Source: Acidobacteriota bacterium | GTDB lineage: Bacteria > Acidobacteriota > Vicinamibacteria > Vicinamibacterales > UBA2999 | Reading direction: 5' to 3' | Assembly (NCBI GenBank): GCA_013813075.1 | Contig: JACCSI010000691.1 | Location: forward strand, 1-5,120 | DNA length: 5,120 nucleotides | Shown here: positions 1 to 5,120 of the stretch, piece by piece | How positions within the stretch are numbered: the stretch's first letter is position 1 | Layout: every line of letters starts with the position of its first letter | Made by a program: the position numbers and the translations under genes | The notes under the pieces: generated by a model | The model's database searches: none | Told to the model about the DNA's origin: nothing | Seen by the model: only the letters and a program-made list of their open reading frames with translations

Positions 1-175
1 CGACGACGACGCCGTCGAAACCGCGTCGTGAGAAGGCGTCCGCGGCGGCGCGAAAGACGGCGGTACGGGTCGCGCCGGCATCGGTATCACGTCGGGGCCC
101 GCCGCGTTTTGCCGTTCTGGGCACCGAGCGTGGCCGGCGGTGCGCGGCCCGAGGCCGCAAAGGCTTGACCGGCAT
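1..175 (-). CDS. TetR/AcrR-family transcriptional repressor, N-terminal fragment (runs off left edge)
   Basis: Only the first 58 codons are in the window; the rest lies beyond base 1. Visible residues 35-58 (ATRTAVFRAAADAFSRRGFD followed by GVVV) match the start of the TetR DNA-binding domain: helix 1 with its alanine-rich face, then the R-G-F-D-G turn that leads into the helix-turn-helix. Proteins of this family are homodimeric cytoplasmic repressors released from DNA by a small ligand; the ligand-binding part is not visible. ATG at 175 is the most upstream start, since a TAG stop lies in frame within the inverted repeat just upstream. It gives an unusually long, Arg/Lys-rich leader of about 33 residues. 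A GTG at 124 would shorten this by 17 residues and is a real alternative. Neither start has a clear Shine-Dalgarno sequence. The gene is divergent from the epimerase-like gene at 246, with a palindromic operator between them. Family assignment is fairly sure; the target is inferred from position. Confidence 0.8.
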   Translation of the reverse strand, partial: MPVKPLRPRAAHRRPRSVPRTAKRGGPRRDTDAGATRTAVFRAAADAFSRRGFDGVVV

Positions 176-193
176 TCTGATTAACTAAATAGT
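165..193 (+). promoter_or_regulatory. Putative promoter of the epimerase-like gene
   Basis: TTGACC (165-170) matches the sigma-70 -35 consensus at five of six bases. After 17 bases comes AATAGT (188-193), which matches TATAAT at four of six. The -10 element lies inside the 20-bp inverted repeat at 181-200, so a bound repressor would block polymerase. Transcription would start near base 200, leaving a leader of about 45 bases before the GTG at 246. This is a reading by eye and has not been tested. Confidence 0.4.
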
Positions 194-200
194 TAGTTAA
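181..200. promoter_or_regulatory. Palindromic TetR-family operator between divergent genes
   Basis: The sequence TTAACTAAATAGTTAGTTAA is an inverted repeat with two perfect 8-bp arms (TTAACTAA and TTAGTTAA) around a 4-bp centre. Eighteen of its twenty positions obey dyad symmetry. It is strikingly AT-rich within GC-rich surroundings. It sits 5 bp upstream of the putative TetR-family ATG (175) and 45 bp upstream of the epimerase-like GTG (246). Length, symmetry and position between a TetR-type gene and its divergent neighbour are what is expected of an operator for that repressor, giving autoregulation plus control of the neighbour. Binding is inferred. Confidence 0.75.
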
Positions 201-218
201 CACAACGTCCGATGTCAA
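190..218 (-). promoter_or_regulatory. Possible promoter of the TetR-family gene
   Basis: On the minus strand a perfect -35 box TTGACA lies at 218-213. At 17-bp spacing the -10 position is TAACTA (195-190), a poor match; TATTTA (191-186) fits better but at a 21-bp spacing. Either would fall inside the inverted repeat. With the 17-bp spacing, transcription would begin only about 8 bases before the ATG at 175, giving an almost leaderless message, which would fit the lack of a Shine-Dalgarno sequence there. The -35 box is good; the -10 assignment is weak. Confidence 0.3.
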
Positions 219-245
219 GCGGTTCCCGTTTATGCTCGGAACGAC

Positions 246-1139
246 GTGAAAATTATCCTTGCCGGCGGTTCCGGGTTTCTGGGACGCGCACTCGCCACGC
301 GGCTGCAGCGCGACGGGCACGCGGTCACCAATCTCAGCCGCCACCCGCGCCCGGGTGTGGACGCGGACCTCCCGTGGAAGCCCGATGGCACTGCCGGCCA
401 ATGGGCGACCGCGCTCGACGGCGCCGATGCCGTTATCAATCTCGCCGGAGCCGGTATCGCTGACCACCGCTGGACCGAGGAGCGGAAACGCACCCTGCGC
501 TCCAGTCGCGTGCTCGCGACACGCAGCGTGGTCACCGCCATCCGGCAGGTTGCGCGGCCGCCAGCGCTGCTCGTCAACGGATCCGCCGTCGGCTACTACG
601 GCGCGCGCGGCGCCGAGGTCGTCACCGAGGCCACATCGCCCGGCGCTGACTTTCTATCGGACCTGTGCGCGGAATGGGAGCGCGAGGCCGAACAAGCGTC
701 ACCAGTGCTACGGGTCGCGCTGCTACGGACCGGCCTGGTATTGCATCCGCAGGGCGGTGTGCTCGAAAAAATCCTGCTGCCGTTCCGCATCGGCGTCGGC
801 GGCCGGCTTGGATCCGGCAGCCAGTACATGCCGTGGATCCATCTCGATGACTGGGTAGAGATGGTGGTGTGGTTGATCGCGAACCACACGGCGCGCGGGG
901 CCTTCAACGCCACCGCGCCGACCCCCGTGACCAACGCCGAGTTCACGCGCGCGCTTGCCCGCGCCGTACACCGGCCGGCGTTTCTGCCCGTGCCTGGATT
1001 CGGATTGCGCCTCGCATTAGGCGAATTCGCCAACTCGGTTCTCGTCGGCCAGCGCGCCATCCCCGCGCGCGCCGCAGAGTTGGGATTTGAGTTCCGATTC
1101 CAGACGATCGACGCGGCCTTGGCCGATCTGCTGCGCTGA
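246..1139 (+). CDS. TIGR01777/YfcH-type NAD(P)-binding epimerase-like protein (extended SDR superfamily)
   Basis: A complete 297-aa protein, the normal length for this family. Residues 2-13 (KIILAGGSGFLG) form the first Rossmann strand and the GxxGxxG dinucleotide-binding loop. Residues 65-77 (NLAGAGIADHRWT), SAVGYYG at 113-119 and WIHLDD at 197-202 are family signatures. The last 50 residues (about 248-296, with VGQRAIPARAAELGFEFRF) form the short C-terminal DUF1731 domain. The usual SDR YxxxK catalytic pair is not obvious, as is common in this family, so the substrate and even the reaction are unknown; E. coli YfcH is a relative. No signal peptide is seen, so it is probably cytoplasmic. The start is GTG, chosen because the Rossmann fold begins at once; only a weak GGA (238-240) serves as ribosome binding site. 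It is divergent from the TetR-type gene and probably controlled through the 181-200 operator. It converges with the DUF1501 gene downstream. Confidence 0.93.
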   Translation: MKIILAGGSGFLGRALATRLQRDGHAVTNLSRHPRPGVDADLPWKPDGTAGQWATALDGADAVINLAGAGIADHRWTEERKRTLRSSRVLATRSVVTAIRQVARPPALLVNGSAVGYYGARGAEVVTEATSPGADFLSDLCAEWEREAEQASPVLRVALLRTGLVLHPQGGVLEKILLPFRIGVGGRLGSGSQYMPWIHLDDWVEMVVWLIANHTARGAFNATAPTPVTNAEFTRALARAVHRPAFLPVPGFGLRLALGEFANSVLVGQRAIPARAAELGFEFRFQTIDAALADLLR

Positions 1140-1248
1140 TCACCTGCGGACCAGGCCTGGTGGCTTCGCGCGACGACGCGGGCCACGCCCTCGCCGTGCG
1201 CGAGAAGAGCAGGGTTCCTGCGCGGCCTCTGTGGCCAAGCGTGATCAG
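1136..1248. repeat. Convergent spacer bounded by an 8-bp inverted repeat; no clear terminator
   Basis: CTGATCAC (1136-1143) and GTGATCAG (1241-1248) are exact inverted copies, each overlapping the TGA stop of one of the two converging genes. The spacer also holds a perfect 12-bp palindrome, ACCAGGCCTGGT (1150-1161), and a short GGCC-N5-GGCC dyad (1224-1236). None is followed by a run of T on either strand, so I cannot call an intrinsic terminator. The two genes may end by another mechanism or through weak hairpins. Chance is a fair explanation for each of these short repeats. Confidence 0.25.
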
Positions 1249-2507
1249 AGGAAGTTCGGCGCGCCGGATTTGAAGTCGGCGCCGAGGATCTGGACCGAAT
1301 TCGCACCCAGCCAGTTGTCGATGACCTTGGCGTAAACCGAGCGGAAGTCCGTCTCGTATTTCACGTCGGCGGCGTTGTTCTCCAGCGACTGGTTGCCCGC
1401 GTCCTGGCGCAGATCAGCGGCGGTGCCGTAGATGCCGCCGCGTACGCCGCCACCGAGCGCCATCATCACGCCCGCGGCGCCGTGATCGGTGCCGATACTC
1501 CCGTTCTCGCTGATGCGCCGCCCAAACTCCGAGAACACGACGACCAGCGTCGAGCCCAACATACCCTGGTTGTTCAAGTCCTGATAAAACGAAAGCACGC
1601 TGTCGTTGAGCGTCGCCATCAGGTTGACGTACGCGCCCTGATTGGCGCCCTGTCCGGCATGCGTATCGAAGCCGCCGGTCTGCACCCAGAACACCTTGGT
1701 GCCAATGCCGCGGTTCATCGCCCCGGCGACCGCACGCAGCGCCTGCCCCAGGCCGTTATTCGGGTAGGTCAGCGTCGGAGCGTACGAGGCCACACGGGCA
1801 ACCTGATCCAGCGTGCCGAGCGCTGCCTGCGCGGTGGAGTTGACAAACGCGAGATGCGGACGATCGACCGGCAGGTGCGACGAGATCTTGGTGGCCGCAG
1901 TCCGCTCGAGCGTGGCCTCAGTGCCGCTGTTCGGACTGGCAAAGCTGTAGGTCACGGGATTGGTGATTGCCGGTACTCCGACGTTGCGCGCCATCAGCGC
2001 ACGCGGGGTTTCCCGTGTCGTATTCCAACCGACCAGCGGATCGACCGGCGACGGCAATGTGTCCAGGTAGCGGCCGAGCCACCCCGTGCCCTGTGAATTG
2101 GTCGGGTTTGCCGTTCCCCAGATGTCCAAGCCCTGGAAGTGCGACCGGCTCGAATTCTGATATCCGGTGCGCTGGATGATGGCGAGTCGGCCTTCGTCGA
2201 ATATCGATTTCAAGCCGGTCAGCCGCGGGTGCAACCCGAGCTCATTCTGCGCCGAATCGGTACCGATCTGCAGCACGCTTCCGGCAGGGATACCCAGGGT
2301 CGGGCGCCGTGTGTAGTATGCGGCATCGCGGTACGGCACCAGCGTGCTCAGCGCATCGTTGCCGCCACCGAGATACAGCACGACGAGATTGCGCGACGGC
2401 GCGGCCTGTTGCGCAAACGCCAGCTCGCCCAGGAACTGCGGCGCGGCGAAACCAACCGTGAACGCCGATACGCCGCCTTTGACGAATTGCCGTCTGGTGA
2501 ACTTCAT
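1245..2507 (-). CDS. DUF1501 family protein, Tat-exported, alkaline-phosphatase/sulfatase-like
   Basis: A complete 420-aa protein. Residues 1-32 are a twin-arginine signal: TRRQFVKGG (4-12), a hydrophobic stretch, then a likely cleavage after AFA (30-32). It is therefore expected to fold in the cytoplasm and be exported. Family motifs run in order: LGGGNDALS (46-54), RSHFQGLDIWGT (121-132), GGFDTH (278-283), FSEFGRR (325-331), GTDHG (339-343) and TDFRSVYAKVIDNWLG (386-401). The Asp/His-rich motifs recall metal sites of the alkaline phosphatase superfamily, to which DUF1501 is usually related; no activity is established. Its ATG lies 6 bp after the stop of the DUF1800 gene and has no good Shine-Dalgarno sequence, so translational coupling to that gene is likely. 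It is the last gene of the minus-strand run and meets the epimerase-like gene tail to tail. Family assignment is secure; function is unknown. Confidence 0.94.
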   Translation of the reverse strand: MKFTRRQFVKGGVSAFTVGFAAPQFLGELAFAQQAAPSRNLVVLYLGGGNDALSTLVPYRDAAYYTRRPTLGIPAGSVLQIGTDSAQNELGLHPRLTGLKSIFDEGRLAIIQRTGYQNSSRSHFQGLDIWGTANPTNSQGTGWLGRYLDTLPSPVDPLVGWNTTRETPRALMARNVGVPAITNPVTYSFASPNSGTEATLERTAATKISSHLPVDRPHLAFVNSTAQAALGTLDQVARVASYAPTLTYPNNGLGQALRAVAGAMNRGIGTKVFWVQTGGFDTHAGQGANQGAYVNLMATLNDSVLSFYQDLNNQGMLGSTLVVVFSEFGRRISENGSIGTDHGAAGVMMALGGGVRGGIYGTAADLRQDAGNQSLENNAADVKYETDFRSVYAKVIDNWLGANSVQILGADFKSGAPNFL

Positions 2508-2513
2508 GGCGTC

Positions 2514-3968
2514 TTAGTTGAATTGGAACTCGGAGGTCGAGACGATCAGGCGCGCCAGGCCGGCGCCCTTGTTGTTCAACTGCGTCTCGTTGCCCGTCCA
2601 TGCCCCGCCCCCACGCGCGTACTCGAGCAACGCGTTGTAGATGTCGGCAGAGATCGGCGCATAAGTGAAGTGGTTCAACATGTAGTCGACGACGCGATCG
2701 GCCGATTGGCGATACGGCTGCAGCTCGCGGCCAAGGTTGAATTTCTGATTGCCCATGAGCGTCGCCGCAAAGTTCATGCGCGACAGCATCGACGCCGTCG
2801 AAAACCACTCGGGACCAAGCCCCCAGCCGTTGACGTCTGGCGGCTCGTACAACGATTGCCCCATGTTGGCAAGCGGCGTCATTGCCGCGTCAACCGACAG
2901 CCCGTTCCAGCCCGTTTCCTTGATGGCCCGCACCACGAACTCGATTGGCCACGAGTAGCGTTGAAACGGTGATTGCAGGAAGGCCTCCGACAGAAACAGC
3001 GCCCGGAGCACAGGCTTGATGTTGCCGTCCTGCTGCATGTAAATATTAGCTAGCCCGCTGACCACCTGCTCGTCAGGGACCCTGAGCTCGGTGATGAAAT
3101 ACGAGTAGAGTCGCCGCACCAGACGGTGCGCCGTGGCCGGATGGCGAGCGAGCCCGGCAATCAGGTCGAACCCGTCCTGCATGCCCTGCGCTTGCGGGCG
3201 CGCTGGAATCGTCTTACCACCGTCGGGATAAATCGCGAACGTAAATTCCTTGGCGTTGACGTCGTGATTACCGGCGTTGAACACGAAATCGTATTGCGAC
3301 GTCTCGACGCTGGTCCGATCGCCCCCGAGTTGCAGGCCCCAGCCGGTAAACACTCGCGCCGCTGCCACGACATCGGCCTCGGTGTAGTGCCCGATGCCAA
3401 GCGTGAACAGCTCGAGAATTTCGCGACCGAAGTTTTCCTGCGGACGCAGCCGCGTATTCAGCCGGCCGTCGAGCCACACCAGCATCGCGGGGTCGCGCGC
3501 CATCTCGATCAACAACTCGCGGAAGTTGCCGACCGCAAATTTGCGGAACTTCTCGTATTGGCCGTGCGCACTGCCGGCCCCCTGGTCGGGCCGTCCCGCC
3601 ATCAGCTTCGTCGCGTGAATCGATCCGTAGGTACCGTTGACCTTGCTGTACGCGGTCGCGAAATGGTTGTGCCAGAACAGCGCCATCTTTTCCTGCAACG
3701 GCCGTGGGCTGTGCACCATCCGGAACAACTCGCGCTGCCGCGCATCGTTGATGACGGTGTTGGGGGCGAACTGACCACGCGTGGTCACCGCGACGTATTC
3801 AGGATTGCCAATGTTGGCGTCGACGTCCGTGACCTCCTGCTCGTAATTGAGCAGGTAGTCGACCAGGTGACCGGGCGCCCACCCTGAGAACCGCTCCAGG
3901 TCCTGAGAGCTCGCGCCGAAGGTCATTCGACGAAACACATGTTCGAGAGTACGGTCACCCCTTGGCAT
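2514..3968 (-). CDS. DUF1800 family protein
   Basis: A complete 484-aa protein of ordinary length for the family. Recognisable blocks in order are: the N-terminal HVFRRMTFGAS (10-20), ALFWHNHFAT (96-105), ENFGREILELFTLGIGHYTEADVVAAARVFTGW (178-210, the most diagnostic), HRLVRRLYSYF (281-291), PPDVNGWGLGPEWFSTASMLSRMNFA (376-401) and a C-terminal IVSTSEFQFN. Function is not established. DUF1800 genes very often sit directly before a DUF1501 gene, as here, which suggests the two act together. The first start in frame is ATG 3968; the open frame upstream contains no other ATG, GTG or TTG. The protein begins straight into the conserved domain, so no signal peptide is visible, unlike its Tat-exported neighbour. 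It follows the PIG-L-like gene by 28 bp and precedes the DUF1501 gene by 6 bp, on the same strand. Confidence 0.94.
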   Translation of the reverse strand: MPRGDRTLEHVFRRMTFGASSQDLERFSGWAPGHLVDYLLNYEQEVTDVDANIGNPEYVAVTTRGQFAPNTVINDARQRELFRMVHSPRPLQEKMALFWHNHFATAYSKVNGTYGSIHATKLMAGRPDQGAGSAHGQYEKFRKFAVGNFRELLIEMARDPAMLVWLDGRLNTRLRPQENFGREILELFTLGIGHYTEADVVAAARVFTGWGLQLGGDRTSVETSQYDFVFNAGNHDVNAKEFTFAIYPDGGKTIPARPQAQGMQDGFDLIAGLARHPATAHRLVRRLYSYFITELRVPDEQVVSGLANIYMQQDGNIKPVLRALFLSEAFLQSPFQRYSWPIEFVVRAIKETGWNGLSVDAAMTPLANMGQSLYEPPDVNGWGLGPEWFSTASMLSRMNFAATLMGNQKFNLGRELQPYRQSADRVVDYMLNHFTYAPISADIYNALLEYARGGGAWTGNETQLNNKGAGLARLIVSTSEFQFN

Positions 3969-3970
3969 GG

Positions 3971-3977
3971 CACCTTT
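3971..3977 (-). promoter_or_regulatory. Ribosome binding site of the DUF1800 gene
   Basis: On the minus strand AAAGGTG (3977-3971) lies just before the ATG at 3968. Its AAGG/AGGTG core can pair with the 16S rRNA tail, at rather close spacing. It supports the chosen start and shows that this gene can be translated on its own rather than only by read-through from the upstream gene. There is no room or signal for a terminator in the 28-bp gap, which supports co-transcription. Confidence 0.4.
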
Positions 3978-3996
3978 CGTAGGAGAGACGCTAATA

Positions 3997-5120
3997 CTAC
4001 CTGATCCCTGGTGCCTTTCCTAAACTGACCAGATTTGCCATCAGCCTGTAGGCGCCGTCAGTGCCGGCCGGAAGCTGGCGCCAGAGCCCGAGGCCGACAT
4101 AGATCCAGCGGCCCTGGCCCACTTTGGCCTCGACCAACGCGCCGCGCTTGACACCCTTGTTGTACGGAAAGGGATCCTCGAGCTCGAGGAGATCGACAAT
4201 CTGAGGGTCGCGGCCGGCGGTATCAAAAAAGTACAATCCTCGCTCCTGCCGCCATCCCTTCCAATCGGCGTCAATGATGCGGTTCGGCGTCGTGAACACC
4301 GGGTGCTGCGGCTGCAGAACACGCACCACCGAATTTTCATCCGTGACGCGATCGCGGCCGACCTCGCCGGGAAACGGACCATACTGCGCGTCGTTGAATT
4401 CGAACTTGTTGTAATTGACGATGACCGTCCCGCCGGCGCCCGCATACTCGATCAGCCGCTGATTGTTGGCGCGAAGGTCCGCTCGCCGTTCGTAGGCGCG
4501 GACACCCGTCATCACGACGTCAAATCGATTGAGATCCGCGCCCGCGAGGTCGTCAGCGGTCAACAGCTCCACGCGAGCACCAAGCTGTTCGAGGGCGGGC
4601 GGGACTTCGTCGCCCACACCCATTACGTAGCCGATGGTCAAGTTGGGTTTCACCCGAACGTCCAGCGTCTTGACCATGAGCCCCGCCGTACGAAGCACAT
4701 GCCGCCGGGTGGTGTGCGGATACTCCACGACCTGATAACCCTCGCCATAGCGCGTCGTCCCCTCGATGATGTGAGCCTTGACCACGAGATTGCCTGGCGT
4801 CACCGACGCCGGCGCCGTGACGCGGAACCGCACCGTGACCGCTTCGTCTTGCCGTGTGAACGCGATCGGTGCGCGGGCAGGTTCTGACGTCCAGCCGTGC
4901 GGCAACTCGAGCTGCGCGACGGCGTTCGCCGCCGCTGGCGAGTGATTGATGACGGTCATGCGCACATCGCGATCGGTGCCGCGTGCGGTCGCGGGTGACA
5001 CGCTTTGCGGCACTACGGCAATCTCAGGCGACACGCTCACCGCAAACTTCGGGACGACGTGCAGCTCGCCGCGTTTTTCGCCGCTGAAGATGTTGCCTTC
5101 GGACCGGAACTGAACGGGGA
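3997..5120 (-). CDS. C-terminal part of a large PIG-L/LmbE-family deacetylase-like protein (runs off right edge)
   Basis: The frame is open from the stop codon (TAG at 3999-3997) to the window edge, giving 373 visible residues. A GTG at 5040 looks like a start but is internal, because the frame continues upstream in good coding sequence. Visible residues of roughly 30-118 look like a NEW3-type Ig-like beta domain (RMTVINHSP, LELPHGW, VTVRFRVTAP). From about residue 150 comes an alpha/beta domain resembling the class I amidotransferase/ThuA fold: IGYVMGVGDEVPPALEQLG, RFDVVMTGVRAYERR, GGTVIVNYNKFEFN, RVTDENSVVRVL, HPVFTTPNRI, GRWIYVGLGLWRQLPAG and GAYRLMANLVSLG. This arrangement matches from memory the tail of the long (about 800-900 aa) PIG-L deacetylases, whose N-terminal zinc-dependent N-acetylglucosamine-deacetylase-like domain would lie off the window. 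The catalytic part is not seen, so the name rests on the tail. It is probably the first visible gene of the operon; its promoter is outside. Confidence 0.7.
   Translation of the reverse strand, partial: PVQFRSEGNIFSGEKRGELHVVPKFAVSVSPEIAVVPQSVSPATARGTDRDVRMTVINHSPAAANAVAQLELPHGWTSEPARAPIAFTRQDEAVTVRFRVTAPASVTPGNLVVKAHIIEGTTRYGEGYQVVEYPHTTRRHVLRTAGLMVKTLDVRVKPNLTIGYVMGVGDEVPPALEQLGARVELLTADDLAGADLNRFDVVMTGVRAYERRADLRANNQRLIEYAGAGGTVIVNYNKFEFNDAQYGPFPGEVGRDRVTDENSVVRVLQPQHPVFTTPNRIIDADWKGWRQERGLYFFDTAGRDPQIVDLLELEDPFPYNKGVKRGALVEAKVGQGRWIYVGLGLWRQLPAGTDGAYRLMANLVSLGKAPGIR

Noticed and set aside
87..467. Minus-strand open frame (126 codons) crossing the operator and the start of the epimerase-like gene
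   Set aside because: It conflicts with the Rossmann-fold start at 246 and with the TetR frame; its translation has no recognisable domain.
1482..2096. Plus-strand open frame (204 codons) antisense to the DUF1501 gene
   Set aside because: It is fully covered by the diagnostic DUF1501 motifs on the other strand and has an Arg-rich, featureless translation.
2139..2972. Long plus-strand open frame (277 codons) antisense to the DUF1800/DUF1501 junction
   Set aside because: It lies opposite two well-recognised genes, its translation is Arg/Val-rich with no recognisable motif, and long antisense frames are expected from GC-rich codon use.
3126..3887. Plus-strand open frame (253 codons) antisense to the DUF1800 gene
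   Set aside because: It is a shadow of the conserved DUF1800 coding frame; no start signals and no family resemblance are seen.
4175..4190. Perfect 16-bp palindrome TCCTCGAGCTCGAGGA
   Set aside because: It is inside coding sequence and follows from the alternating Leu-Glu codons (CTC GAG CTC GAG) of the LLELED stretch; no reason to see a binding site.
4303..4887. Plus-strand open frame (194 codons) antisense to the PIG-L-like gene
   Set aside because: The minus-strand frame has clear domain motifs; this one has none and is explained by GC-rich third positions.
5038..5040. GTG as the start of a 347-aa protein
   Set aside because: The frame stays open and coding-like for 26 more codons to the window edge, and the protein would begin in the middle of a domain.

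Overview
The window is a GC-rich bacterial stretch with standard bacterial start and stop codons. It is densely coded: five protein genes, two of them cut by the window edges, and no intergenic gap above about 110 bases. A large PIG-L-type protein with a NEW3-like plus amidotransferase-like C-terminal part, next to a DUF1800/DUF1501 pair, suggests a soil- or sediment-type lineage such as Acidobacteriota or Gemmatimonadota. That is an inference from remembered family distribution. A high-GC proteobacterium cannot be excluded, and there is no rRNA or other marker gene here to decide it.

Left part (1-1139): a divergent pair. On the minus strand, running off the left edge, are the first 58 codons of a TetR/AcrR-type repressor. 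On the plus strand is a complete gene (246-1139) for a TIGR01777/YfcH-type NAD(P)-binding epimerase-like protein of the extended SDR superfamily. Between them lies a 20-bp near-perfect inverted repeat (181-200, TTAACTAA-N4-TTAGTTAA). It has the size and position expected of a TetR-family operator and overlaps the likely -10 regions of both genes. The simplest reading is a repressor that controls itself and the divergent epimerase-like gene.

Middle and right part (1245-5120): three genes on the minus strand, closely spaced and probably one operon transcribed from beyond the right edge. In transcription order they are: the C-terminal 373 residues of a protein resembling the non-catalytic tail of large PIG-L/LmbE-family deacetylases; after a 28-bp gap, a DUF1800 protein (484 aa); and after a 6-bp gap, a DUF1501 protein (420 aa) with a textbook twin-arginine signal peptide. 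DUF1800 and DUF1501 genes are commonly found as neighbours and probably work together, but their biochemical role is not established. DUF1501 has an alkaline-phosphatase/sulfatase-like character. The epimerase-like gene and the DUF1501 gene converge on a 105-bp spacer (1140-1244) with no clear intrinsic terminator.

I found no RNA genes, CRISPR arrays, mobile elements or phage genes. Nothing here is convincingly a new system. The most interesting items are the PIG-L-like/DUF1800/DUF1501 operon of unknown function and the clean TetR operator between the divergent genes.
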